A stretch of 64,000 bases of DNA, from assembly GCF_947495315.1 (NCBI RefSeq), contig NZ_CANLYD010000006.1, forward strand, positions 186,001 through 250,000. The letters are read 5' to 3'. Below are positions 34,921-43,260 of this stretch, one piece after another. The number at the start of each line of letters is the position of its first letter. Position 1 is the stretch's first letter. A program made the position numbers and the translations under genes. The notes under the pieces are model-generated. The model was not told where the DNA came from and searched no databases. It saw only the letters and a list, made by a program, of their open reading frames with translations. The DNA comes from an uncultured Aquimarina sp. GTDB taxonomy: Bacteria > Bacteroidota > Bacteroidia > Flavobacteriales > Flavobacteriaceae.

Positions 34921-35256
34921 GGTTATTTAATTAATCTTTTATACGTAACTAAAACTACTTGTTGTGCGTTTTATTATATTTTCACCTACTAAACTTTTCA
35001 TATCGAATTCTTAAAAATTGTTAAAAAAAATTGTTAAAATTAGTATACCGTACTATTTTTACGGTAAATTTATCGCTCGGTTATCATTAACAAACTGAAT
35101 AATAATACTTTAATATTTTTTCTGGTATGATTGAAAAATTCTTATTCGAAATTAATTTTTTTTATGGTTGTAACGATATTAAAAATGCATCGTCTTATTA
35201 TAAAACAAAATATCCTGAATCAATTTTACTTTAAATTTAAAAATTTTTGAAAGTTC
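34921..35256. other. Intergenic region between divergent OmpA and M23 genes
   Basis: This 336-nt AT-rich region has no gene. It contains TTTTTACGGTAAATTTATC (35056-35074), sharing TTTACGGTAAA with the regions at about 712-721 and 15017-15030. I could not assign a TAnnTTTG box with a proper -33 partner for either gene. Confidence 0.6.
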
Positions 35257-36228
35257 ATGTTTTTGAATAAAAGAAAATTATTCCTATTGGGAATTTTAGT
35301 TTGTGTTGTATCTATAAATATATCTGCACAACTAGTTGGAAATAAAGATGATAAGTTATTGTTGGGGTATAAGACGATAGTATTAGATGGCGCCATTACA
35401 TACTTACCAATATATAAGGTGAATCAAGAAAGTATCATTGCCAGGATTAATTCCGATAAGATACTTGAGTCCAAAGATTTTAGCTCTGTGTATGAGGAAG
35501 ACTGGAGTAATACGGTGTTTAATGTTTTTTGGCTAAAAAAATCGATAAATCCTTTCGTATTACATTTTGAGGATGAAGTTTTCTCATCACCCGTAGAACA
35601 TAAAATGGTTGTTACTTCTAGATATGGTTGGAGGAGAGGTAGACCGCATCAGGGAATCGATATAGATCTTAAAACCGGTGATAATGTAAGAACATTGCTT
35701 AGCGGAAAAGTTCGATATGCCAGACGTCATGGAGGTCACGGAAGAACTGTTGTAATTCGTCACGATAATGGTTTAGAAACTGTTTATGCACATCTCTCTA
35801 AATATTTGGTAGAAGAAAATGATACAGTAGAAAAAGGTCAAATTATTGGTAAAGGAGGCGTATCAGGTAATGCCAGAGGTAGTCATCTTCACTTAGAAGT
35901 AAGATATAAGGGTAAAAGTATACATCCTGAGTATCTTTTCGAGTTTAATCAAGAGACCAAAGTTAGATCCAAAGATATTGCAGTAACCAAAAAATGGATG
36001 TCCCCAAGATCACACCGGTCTACTAGAAAAAGTAAAATTGTGGTTCAAACAAATATTGAAGAAATCACAAATGAAACACCTACTAAAAGTGTATATATAG
36101 TTAAGAGAGGAGACACTTTACATGGGATAGCAAGAAAACACGATATCGAAGTATCCGAAATATGTAAAATAAATGAAATTAGATACAACTCGGTTCTTAA
36201 TGTAGGACAGGAAATAGTAATTTACTAG
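35257..36228 (+). CDS. Secreted M23 metallopeptidase with C-terminal LysM
   Basis: The 323-residue protein has a signal peptide (about residues 1-25, ending NISAQ) and an N-terminal region of unknown fold. The LytM/M23 peptidase domain (about residues 108-225) contains TSRYGWRRGRPHQGIDIDLK (HxxxD zinc motif) and GNARGSHLHLEVRY (HLH). A LysM domain closes the protein (about residues 279-323, YIVKRGDTLHGIARKHDIEV). It should cut peptidoglycan cross-bridges in the periplasm. The extra cell-wall anchor LysM at the C-terminus is common. It is convergent with the kinase gene ending at 36232. Confidence 0.92.
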   Translation: MFLNKRKLFLLGILVCVVSINISAQLVGNKDDKLLLGYKTIVLDGAITYLPIYKVNQESIIARINSDKILESKDFSSVYEEDWSNTVFNVFWLKKSINPFVLHFEDEVFSSPVEHKMVVTSRYGWRRGRPHQGIDIDLKTGDNVRTLLSGKVRYARRHGGHGRTVVIRHDNGLETVYAHLSKYLVEENDTVEKGQIIGKGGVSGNARGSHLHLEVRYKGKSIHPEYLFEFNQETKVRSKDIAVTKKWMSPRSHRSTRKSKIVVQTNIEEITNETPTKSVYIVKRGDTLHGIARKHDIEVSEICKINEIRYNSVLNVGQEIVIY

Positions 36229-36231
36229 TTG

Positions 36232-37461
36232 CTAATTTCTTACGTGCTTGTGTATCATTTCTAATAAAATATTTTTATCGTAAGGTTTTAATATATAGTC
36301 ATTTAAACCAGCTCGCATAATCTGTCTATTTAACTGAGTGACATCAACTGCAGTTAATGCAATGACAGGAGTTTTATCATCAAATTCTCTAATTCTTTTT
36401 GTAGTACCTATGCCGTTAAGTTTTGGCATATTGATATCCATAAGAATAATATCATAAGAATTATCTTTTGCCAACTCTATAGCATCAAAACCGTTGTCTA
36501 TAGTAGTGCATTCAAAATTTTCTTTGGAAAGAATTTTATCTGCAACCAACAAATTCAATTTATTATCATCAACGATTAGCACTTTTTGCTTATCACCACT
36601 ACCTGTTATTTGACTAGCTTTATCGTTAGGGTTGATTGTTTCCAGATCTACAACAAAAGCATATTCAGATCCGGCCTGAGAATTATTTTGCAATATGATT
36701 TCGCCATTTAAAGATTTAGCAAGTCTTTTAACTATAGTAGAATTAACACTAGTTCCTAGATATGATTTTTTAACATTTTCAATACCTATAAACTCTTGAT
36801 ATATAGATTTTTCATCTTCTTCGGAGACTTCATTTCCATCATGTGTTACCTTAAACGAAATATGATTAACATTCCCTTTTTTATTGATAAGATGAACTGA
36901 GAAAAGAACATTTCCATTCCTAGTAAACCTAAGAGCATTACTAATGAGATTCATTAATACCTGAGAAAGAATAGCGGGATTGCCATTTAGTATTTCAGGT
37001 AAATCAGGATCAAACTCTAGATCTAATGAGTTGTCACTATTTTCAATCGCATAACTAAAAGAATTTATGATGTTTTGAGTTAACTCCTTTAGGTTAAAAG
37101 GCTTTTTGATGGGTGTAATTTCTTCGGATTCTAAAACATTAATCTGAAGAACATTGTTAATGAGCGTTAATAAGTAGTCTCCGGAAAATTTTAATGATTT
37201 AAGGTTCTTATTACTTTCCAATTCCGGGTGTTCATTAACCAGAATATTCGTTAAACCCATAATTCCGTATAATGGTATTCTTAATTCCTGGCTAAGAGAA
37301 GAAATAAATTCTTGATTGATTTGAGCTTTCTTTTCGGTAGAATTAAGTAAAGAATTCAACTCATTGTTCTTGTTATTGAGTTGGTTACTCAATGCAAAAC
37401 ATCGATAACCTAAATAAATAATCCCTAAGACAAGTAGAATTCCGACGATGTAATAAATCAT
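36232..37461 (-). CDS. Hybrid histidine kinase-like protein lacking the phospho-accepting histidine
   Basis: The 409-residue protein has one N-terminal TM helix (about 2-22), a short coiled coil, a HisKA-like segment, a HATPase-like domain and a C-terminal receiver. In the H-box, INQEFISSLSQELRIPL has Gln at the usual histidine (Q58; codon CAG at 37290-37288). The N-box is kept (LSQVLMNLISNALRF), but the G1 box reads THDGNEVSEED instead of DxGxG, and the G2 box (LGTSVNSTIVKRLA) has lost the GxGLGL pattern. The receiver looks intact (KVLIVDDNKLNL, LMDINMPKLN, ALTAVDV, LKPYDKN). It is probably a receiver-bearing scaffold or phosphate sink rather than an active kinase. Confidence 0.9.
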   Translation of the reverse strand: MIYYIVGILLVLGIIYLGYRCFALSNQLNNKNNELNSLLNSTEKKAQINQEFISSLSQELRIPLYGIMGLTNILVNEHPELESNKNLKSLKFSGDYLLTLINNVLQINVLESEEITPIKKPFNLKELTQNIINSFSYAIENSDNSLDLEFDPDLPEILNGNPAILSQVLMNLISNALRFTRNGNVLFSVHLINKKGNVNHISFKVTHDGNEVSEEDEKSIYQEFIGIENVKKSYLGTSVNSTIVKRLAKSLNGEIILQNNSQAGSEYAFVVDLETINPNDKASQITGSGDKQKVLIVDDNKLNLLVADKILSKENFECTTIDNGFDAIELAKDNSYDIILMDINMPKLNGIGTTKRIREFDDKTPVIALTAVDVTQLNRQIMRAGLNDYILKPYDKNILLEMIHKHVRN

Positions 37462-37658
37462 TTGAAATATTTTATGACAAAATAAGAGATATCGGATTTA
37501 TCTTACAAGTTTGAAACCGTATTTTTTTGGTAAATAGAGTTTTTTTGTGTTTTTAACTTAATAAATAGCTAGTTTGGTTGAGTTTTTGATTAGTAATAAT
37601 AAAAAAAAGTAAGGGATTGATTATCTTTAGCGACTATATGGATAAAGGAATAATGAGG

Positions 37659-38303
37659 ATGAAATCTACAGTTGTATCAATATTAGCAGTTTTTTTTGTG
37701 ATTTCTATGAATGCACAAATAGAAAAACCTTTATCTTCTTTAAAAGTTGATGAGAATAGTAATTTAAGTACTAGTAAATACAGTCTTTCTTCTGGTTTAA
37801 CTAAGCCCAAAAATAATTTTACCTTATATAATAATCCAAAAGACTCAGTTCGATTTAACAGAACACAGAAACCTTTTGACATGACAGGAAACAATGGTCT
37901 TTTACAACCAAGTTTTAAAGTTGTTCCTAAGCACTTTCAAAAGGATAAAGAAATAAAAGAAGAATATAAGTCTGATCAATATCTGGGAGATTTTAAAAGT
38001 ACTTCAGAGTATGTCTATCTTATTTATAGAGATCATCAGTCTGTAGATGGTGATTTAGTCAGGATTTTTATTAATGATGATGTGATTAAGTCTAATGTAT
38101 ACTTAGACGCTGTTTTCAAGGGATTTAAGATTAACCTTGTTAAAGGATTTAATAAAATAGATATACAAGCCTTAAATCAGGGAACCTCTGGTCCCAATAC
38201 TGCAGAGTTTCAATTACATGATGATCAGGGAAATATAGTTACTGCTAACGAATGGAATCTGACTACTGGAGTAAAAGCCACAATTATAGTCGTTAAAGAG
38301 TAA
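37659..38303 (+). CDS. Secreted protein of unknown function
   Basis: The frame extends back to a TTG at 37617, but ATG at 37659 starts a clean signal peptide (MKSTVVSILAVFFVISMNAQ), so I use it (214 residues). ATG at 37638 and 37653 are alternatives. The mature part is Ser/Asn/Lys-rich at first (KTKNNFTLYNN-like low-complexity), followed by a beta-rich domain with YVYLIYRDHQSVDGDLVRIF, INLVKGFNKIDIQALNQGTS and TAEFQLHDDQGNIVTAN, resembling a small Ig-like or beta-sandwich fold. No known motif is visible. It stands alone on the plus strand between a kinase-like gene and a sigma-factor operon. Confidence 0.75.
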   Translation: MKSTVVSILAVFFVISMNAQIEKPLSSLKVDENSNLSTSKYSLSSGLTKPKNNFTLYNNPKDSVRFNRTQKPFDMTGNNGLLQPSFKVVPKHFQKDKEIKEEYKSDQYLGDFKSTSEYVYLIYRDHQSVDGDLVRIFINDDVIKSNVYLDAVFKGFKINLVKGFNKIDIQALNQGTSGPNTAEFQLHDDQGNIVTANEWNLTTGVKATIIVVKE

Positions 38304-38719
38304 TATCTTCCTATCCTAAATCTTTTCAAATTCACGTTTCTTATTTTTCGAATTTTTATCTTTAATTAATTCTTCGCTAATCTTTATAAGGTGAACTCGA
38401 TGTAAGAATTTAGTTTTAAAAAGCCGTCAGATTGAGTGGTTTTTCATAGTGAAACGGAGAAAAATTGTATCGAAATTAGGCTTTTACCTGATAATTTACT
38501 TGTCTTCGATACAATCCGCCTGAGACAGATCACTCACTGACGCAGATTTTCTTACGTCGAACTCAGGTTTATAGTAAATGTATCTTTTAGGTTTACTTCA
38601 TCTTTTTTGATACTTTTTTCACACGTTAATTAGTAATGATTTCATAATATTTATTTTTTTTGAAATATTATGTGATTTTTTAAATACATCATATACTAAT
38701 AAGAAAAAACAAACTCAAT
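38304..38719. other. Intergenic region with a perfect inverted repeat
   Basis: This 416-nt region has no gene. It contains ATTGTATCGAA (38465-38475) and TTCGATACAAT (38506-38516), an 11-bp perfect inverted repeat with a 30-nt spacer and no T-run after it. The rest of the stretch is slightly GC-richer than the surroundings between 38460 and 38570, which could mark a repeat element. Confidence 0.5.
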
Positions 38720-39208
38720 ATGAGTAAAGAAGAGGAGTTTACTCGAATCATAAAAGATAATGAAGGTGTTATTTTTAAAATAACCACTGTGTATACAGAT
38801 CGATCAGAGGATCAACAAGATTTATATCAGGAAATCGTGTACCAATTATGGAAAGCCTATGATACGTTTAGAGGAGATTCTAAAATAAGTACCTGGATGT
38901 ATCGTGTAGCGCTAAATACAGCCATCACACGACTAAAGAAAGAAAAAAGAAAGGGTAGTAGGGTAGGCATCGATCAAGTAGTATTAAAACAAACAGAAAA
39001 CTATAATACAGAGTTCGAGGAGAAATTAAGAATCTTATATGCTCATATTAAGATGCTTAATGATCTGGAGAAGGGGTTGATTCTATTGCTTTTAGAAGGA
39101 AAGAAGTATGAAGAAATCGCTTTGATTACAGGATTGACTCCATCCAATGTGGGAACTAGAATATCTAGAATTAAACAAAAGTTGAAAACTCAAATAGTAA
39201 AAAAATAA
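38720..39208 (+). CDS. ECF-type RNA polymerase sigma-70 factor
   Basis: The 162-residue protein has sigma region 2 (DRSEDQQDLYQEIVYQLWKA with TFRGDSKISTWMYRVALNTA) and region 4 (LEGKKYEEIALITGLTPSNV followed by GTRISRIKQKLKTQ). It starts with ATG at 38720 and is followed after 5 nt by a membrane protein gene, a common sigma/anti-sigma or sigma/membrane-partner arrangement. This family often appears as small two-gene units in Bacteroidota. It is distinct from the sigma factor at 24899-25450. Confidence 0.9.
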   Translation: MSKEEEFTRIIKDNEGVIFKITTVYTDRSEDQQDLYQEIVYQLWKAYDTFRGDSKISTWMYRVALNTAITRLKKEKRKGSRVGIDQVVLKQTENYNTEFEEKLRILYAHIKMLNDLEKGLILLLLEGKKYEEIALITGLTPSNVGTRISRIKQKLKTQIVKK

Positions 39209-39213
39209 GGGCT

Positions 39214-39825
39214 ATGGAACTAGAAGAAATGCAAGAAGTATGGTCTGAGATAAGTGGCCAATTAGAAAAACAAAAAAAGTTAACTGATAAAATGATAATT
39301 ATGATGACACAGGAACAGTACAGAAAAAAATGGAATAGAATAGCATATCCAGAAATATTAGGTACAATTATTTGCTTTAGTGTAGCAATATTGATTTTCT
39401 TTAATATCTCTAAATTAGAAACATGGTATAACATATTATTTGGTGTTTCATCGGCTATCATCTTATTGGTTTTACCAATATTATCCTTGCGCTCTATTAA
39501 TAAAATGAGTGGAATTAATTTTTATAAAAATAGTTATAAGGATACTTTAATCAAGTATACTAAAAATAAAAAACAGTTTCAATCACTTCAGAAGATCTCT
39601 TATTATTTAAGTTTTTTATTAATCTTTTTGATATTACCTGTAACCTCTAAAATTATGGGTGGAAAGGATATGTTTACAGGTATAAAGAATATTTGGCCTT
39701 TGATTATTTTCATTCCTATAGGAATTGCCTTTTTTGTCTTTTTTACCAAATGGGTGCGAAAATGTTACAGCAATAATATAAATGAAGCAGAAAGTATATT
39801 AAAAGATCTAGAAACGGAAGAATAA
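39214..39825 (+). CDS. Four-helix membrane protein, partner of the sigma factor
   Basis: The 203-residue protein has a soluble N-terminus (about 42 residues, ELEEMQEVWSEISGQLEKQK) and four predicted TM helices (about 47-66, 72-92, 125-142 and 158-176). It has no zinc-binding anti-sigma motif. Its start is 5 nt after the sigma gene stop, so it is almost certainly cotranscribed. It may act as the anti-sigma factor, with the cytoplasmic N-terminus binding the sigma factor, but this is inferred from position only. A clear terminator follows. Confidence 0.75.
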   Translation: MELEEMQEVWSEISGQLEKQKKLTDKMIIMMTQEQYRKKWNRIAYPEILGTIICFSVAILIFFNISKLETWYNILFGVSSAIILLVLPILSLRSINKMSGINFYKNSYKDTLIKYTKNKKQFQSLQKISYYLSFLLIFLILPVTSKIMGGKDMFTGIKNIWPLIIFIPIGIAFFVFFTKWVRKCYSNNINEAESILKDLETEE

Positions 39826-39842
39826 TTTTTAAGCATGTTTTT

Positions 39843-39880
39843 AAAAAACCAGAGTCTAGCATTGATTCTGGTTTTTTTTT
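39843..39880 (+). terminator. Terminator of the second sigma operon
   Basis: AAAAAACCAGA (39843-39853) and TCTGGTTTTTT (39867-39877) form an 11-bp stem that can extend inward, followed by a T-run. It is 18 nt after the stop of the membrane protein gene. Confidence 0.9.
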
Positions 39881-39983
39881 CAAATTTATACTTTATCGGG
39901 TTTATGAAATTCTACCCTTTGATTTAAAAAGAAAAATACAATGTTTTTTGTACTTTTAAGAAATAACCAACGATATTTATAAA

Positions 39984-40409
39984 ATGAATTTCAGACTTAA
40001 TATTAATAGAAAATTTCAATATTTAATTTTTAGTTGCGTAATGCTTTTCGCAATTATTTCGTGTGAAGACGCTAAATCAAATGATAATCAGTTTAATAAA
40101 AACTTTGTGCATACAGTTTATATTTGGCTTAATAACCCTGAAAACAAAGAAGATAGAAAGCTTTTCGAAGAGTCATTGTATAAGTTTCTAAAAACATCAA
40201 AATATGCAAAAACTAATTTTGTAGGAACACCAGCAGGCACCGATAGGGAAGTAGTCGACAATTCATATACCTATGCAATCGTAGTTACTTTTTCTTCTAA
40301 AGAGGAACAGGATTTATACCAAAAAGAAGAAGCACATCTTTTATTTATTAAAGAGGCCTCTTCTTTGTGGAATAAAGTACAGATATATGACGCTATAGGT
40401 TTAGATTAA
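39984..40409 (+). CDS. Dabb-domain lipoprotein
   Basis: The 141-residue lipoprotein (signal peptide ending CVMLFAIISCEDAKS, lipid Cys near residue 27) carries a stress-responsive A/B-barrel domain (Dabb, PF07876). FVHTVYIWLNNPENKEDRKL is the typical opening, TDREVVDNSYTYAIVVTFSS the middle strand, and the final segment is EEAHLLFIKEASSLWNKVQI. Dabb domains are small ferredoxin-like folds that often dimerise; their role in Bacteroidota lipoproteins is unknown. It is a single gene between a sigma operon and the ArsR/SRPBCC pair. Confidence 0.85.
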   Translation: MNFRLNINRKFQYLIFSCVMLFAIISCEDAKSNDNQFNKNFVHTVYIWLNNPENKEDRKLFEESLYKFLKTSKYAKTNFVGTPAGTDREVVDNSYTYAIVVTFSSKEEQDLYQKEEAHLLFIKEASSLWNKVQIYDAIGLD

Positions 40410-40430
40410 AACTATTAATCGTTATATCTA

Positions 40431-40751
40431 TCATTTCTGATCAAGATAAGTGCCTAGATTATCGATAGCGTCATCCCAGAATTGCTCATAGAACTTCAAC
40501 CATTGATTAACTTCTTTTAGAGGTTTGGTGTCGGCAAAACAAAATCGTTCTCGTCCTTTAGAATTGATTTGCACTAAACCAGCATCTTCCAGCGTTTTTA
40601 GATGTTTGGTCACTCCCTGACGGCTCATATCAAACTGACTGGAGATCTGAGTAATAGGTAGCGCGGTGGCTGCCACAACCAATGCATGAAATATCTCCCT
40701 TCTAGTGGGATCTGCGATTGCCTTCAGTATTTTGGTGATTTTATCCTGCAT
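40431..40751 (-). CDS. ArsR-family transcriptional regulator
   Basis: The 106-residue protein is a winged helix regulator: IADPTRREIFHALVVAATAL, then ITQISSQFDMSRQGVTKHLK (recognition helix), then DAGLVQINSKGRERFCFADT (wing). No metal-binding ELCVCD-type cysteines are present, so it senses something other than arsenic-like metals. It is the downstream gene of a pair with the SRPBCC protein, overlapping its 3' end by 11 nt. Two GCAAC-N6-GTTGC palindromes in the promoter ahead of the pair are likely its operators, giving negative autoregulation. Confidence 0.93.
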   Translation of the reverse strand: MQDKITKILKAIADPTRREIFHALVVAATALPITQISSQFDMSRQGVTKHLKTLEDAGLVQINSKGRERFCFADTKPLKEVNQWLKFYEQFWDDAIDNLGTYLDQK

Positions 40752-41169
40752 GTACTTCTTTTGTTAAATATCCGGCTAGTTCAGTGATACAATTATCCCA
40801 TCCACCATTAAAACTATTGAACATTGTTACAGCAGTATCTCCCGGATAATTAGAAATACCTGAGTGTTCTAGATATAATTTGGTTCCTCCTTCAATTTTT
40901 TCTAATTTCCACGTAACAGTAGTCTCAACATTGGTATCGGCTACCATCCAGGTATAAATAAGTGTATATGGATTCGCTTGTTTTACGGTGCCCGTAATTT
41001 GTGTACAATTCTCCTTATCGGGTGAGTTAAAGGTGTATTTATAACCAACCTCGGCTTTAAAATCTGCTGGTATAAACCAAGTAGATATTTCTTCAGCTTT
41101 AGAAATAGCATCCCAAATTTTGTCGATTGAATGTTTAAAAACGTGTTCTTTAGTGATAAGATCTTTCAT
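40741..41169 (-). CDS. SRPBCC/AHSA1-type ligand-binding protein
   Basis: The 142-residue protein belongs to the activator of Hsp90 ATPase homologue 1-like SRPBCC family: KHSIDKIWDAISKAEEISTW, FIPADFKAEVGYKYTFNSPD, and WKLEKIEGGTKLYLEHSGIS with a final helix (MFNSFNGGWDNCITELAGYL). Members bind small hydrophobic ligands and are often encoded beside an ArsR regulator, as here. In this case the SRPBCC gene comes first and overlaps the regulator gene by 11 nt. I infer a small regulated ligand-handling or sensing unit. Its physiological ligand is not visible from the sequence. Confidence 0.92.
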   Translation of the reverse strand: MKDLITKEHVFKHSIDKIWDAISKAEEISTWFIPADFKAEVGYKYTFNSPDKENCTQITGTVKQANPYTLIYTWMVADTNVETTVTWKLEKIEGGTKLYLEHSGISNYPGDTAVTMFNSFNGGWDNCITELAGYLTKEVHAG

Positions 41170-41512
41170 TTGTATGTGAATTTATATTAATAATGCAACT
41201 ATATGGTTGCAAATATAATTAATATTTTTAAATAAGCAACTAAAAAGTTGCGTAATAGAGGTGTAATATCGTTTTTAACATTTAGTGTACATAGGTAAGA
41301 AGCTTCGTTAGTTATAATCTAGTATTGATTTTTTTAAGTGAATATTTCTTAGTATTTTCATAATCCTCAATCGTCAGTTTATTTCCCCATTTTTTGTTTT
41401 AAATTTTGGAAAGTTAGATTTCTCCTAGCAGTATTAACAATGTCTAAATCTTTTTCCAAAATCTTTAAATAACTAATAACCTAAAATAACTAAACCATCA
41501 ACCATCAACCAT
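41170..41512. other. Intergenic region with ArsR operators
   Basis: This 343-nt region between divergent genes holds the SRPBCC-ArsR promoter and operators (41195-41251). The rest, towards the amidohydrolase gene, is AT-rich with no clear TAnnTTTG box or gene. A repeated ACCATCA (41493-41509) precedes the amidohydrolase start. Confidence 0.6.
41195..41251 (-). promoter_or_regulatory. ArsR promoter with two GCAAC-N6-GTTGC operators
   Basis: Two copies of GCAAC-N6-GTTGC (41195-41210 and 41236-41251) have centres 41 bp apart, about four helical turns. On the minus strand TTG (inside the second copy), 19 nt, then TATATTTG (41217-41210, touching the first copy) form a textbook Bacteroidota promoter. 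One operator therefore covers the -33 element, and the other covers the end of the -7 box and the start point. Repression by the ArsR protein of the operon is inferred. Confidence 0.8.
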
Positions 41513-43258
41513 ATGTCATCGCCTAACAAGAAACCAATCATAAACTGCCACGCTCATATTTTTAAAGGAGAACATGTACCTCCTTATCTTGCGAAAACTT
41601 TTGTTCCCTGGCCATTTTATCGTTTGCTTAATACTCCGCTGATATTAAAACTGTATAAGCGTAGTGTAAAAGATAATAACCGAAAATACCAGGATCCTTA
41701 CGTAGAAAAAAAACGAAATAAAGTAATCAGAAGAATTAAGCTTCAGCGAAATAGATTATTGAATGGTGTTTTGTCGCTTATAGGGTTTATTATAACGTAC
41801 CACGTGTTGTTTATCGTTTTTGAATGGTTATCTCTTGTTTTTAGTCCTGAAAATAACGATGTTATCAAATACGGATTACTATTGAAGGAATGGTTGGAAT
41901 CTATATATCTTTTATATTCAATAAAAAATGTTTTAATTAAGATTACACTTGTTACAATATTGGTGTTGTTTTTTAAAAGTGGTAGAAATTTAATATGGTT
42001 TATTCTTCGTAAAACATTAAAGTTCTTTTCCATTTTACCAGGAAAAATGACAAAAGATTTGTTTGGTAGATATTTACTTTTGGGACGTTTTACACTATAT
42101 GAACATCAAACAAGAATTTTTTCAGTAATGAAAACACAGTATCCTCCTCATTCTAAATTTATTGTATTACCGATGGATATGGAATATATGGGAGCAGGTA
42201 AATTAGATCCTAATTTTTCATATAAACATCAAATGCTGGAAATTGCTGATATTAAAGAAAGAGGAAAACATAAAGATGAAATACTTCCGTTTGTATTTGC
42301 AGAGCCTAGAAGAATACGAGAAGAAGAAGACCATCTTAAATTTACATTTGATAAAGGAAAAGTAACACTTCAGGATTGTTTTATAAAAGAGTATATAGAA
42401 GACAAAAAATTTGATGGATTTAAGATTTATCCTGCATTGGGGTATTATCCTTTTGATGAAGCGCTATTACCATTATGGAAGTATGCCGCTGATCGAGGTA
42501 TTCCTATTATGACACATTGCATCAAGGGGACTATATTTTATAGAGGTATAAAGAAAAAAGAATGGGATGAGCATCCTGTTTTTAAAGAGACAATTAGATT
42601 AGAACCTCCAGCTTATGGACCTCTATTATTACCACAAATAAAAAATAAAGATTTCTCCCTAAACTTTACACATCCATTAAATTACTTGATATTATTAAAA
42701 GAAGAGTTGCTTAGGATATATGTAAGTACATGCGGTGATGAAACAAAAGAGTTATTCGGGTTTAAAGATTTGGATACAAAATTGACCTATGATCTTTCTA
42801 AACTAAAAATATGTTTTGCCCATTTTGGAGGAGAAGATCAATGGAATCGTTTCCTTGAATTCGATAGATATGGATATAGTAATGATCTGCTTAAACATCC
42901 TGATCACGGAATAGAATTTTTATATACCAAAACTGACCAAGAGAATATAAGTTGGAAAAAACTAGAGGATTGCTGGAAGTACGTAGATTGGTATTCAATC
43001 ATTTGCAGTATGATGTTACAGCACGATAATGTATATGCAGATATCAGTTATATACTTCATGATGAACAGATTTTCCCATTATTACGACAAACCATCAATC
43101 ATCCTAAGTTAGGAAAGAAAGTTTTGTTTGGGACTGATTTTTATGTGGTAAGAAATCATTCGGCAGAGAAGAATTTGGTTGCTACGACAACCGGTAACTT
43201 AACAGTAGAAGAGTTTGATATCATTGCACGTGATAATCCTGCTGAGTTTCTATCTTGA
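41513..43258 (+). CDS. Amidohydrolase-family protein with internal membrane helices
   Basis: This 581-residue protein begins with an amidohydrolase metal motif (PIINCHAHIFKGEHVPPYLA, HxH). The catalytic barrel is interrupted by a segment of about 100 residues with three hydrophobic helices (near 80-102, 135-153 and 160-172; LLNGVLSLIGFIITYHVLFI and KITLVTILVLFFKSG). After the insert come GIPIMTHCIKGTIFYRG, DFSLNFTHPLNYLI, KICFAHFGGEDQWNRF and VLFGTDFYVVRN, giving the further His ligands and the Asp expected of an amidohydrolase_2 barrel. The substrate is unknown. The membrane insert is unusual: the catalytic part would be cytoplasmic and tethered to the membrane. Confidence 0.8.
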   Translation: MSSPNKKPIINCHAHIFKGEHVPPYLAKTFVPWPFYRLLNTPLILKLYKRSVKDNNRKYQDPYVEKKRNKVIRRIKLQRNRLLNGVLSLIGFIITYHVLFIVFEWLSLVFSPENNDVIKYGLLLKEWLESIYLLYSIKNVLIKITLVTILVLFFKSGRNLIWFILRKTLKFFSILPGKMTKDLFGRYLLLGRFTLYEHQTRIFSVMKTQYPPHSKFIVLPMDMEYMGAGKLDPNFSYKHQMLEIADIKERGKHKDEILPFVFAEPRRIREEEDHLKFTFDKGKVTLQDCFIKEYIEDKKFDGFKIYPALGYYPFDEALLPLWKYAADRGIPIMTHCIKGTIFYRGIKKKEWDEHPVFKETIRLEPPAYGPLLLPQIKNKDFSLNFTHPLNYLILLKEELLRIYVSTCGDETKELFGFKDLDTKLTYDLSKLKICFAHFGGEDQWNRFLEFDRYGYSNDLLKHPDHGIEFLYTKTDQENISWKKLEDCWKYVDWYSIICSMMLQHDNVYADISYILHDEQIFPLLRQTINHPKLGKKVLFGTDFYVVRNHSAEKNLVATTTGNLTVEEFDIIARDNPAEFLS

Positions 43259-43260
43259 TT

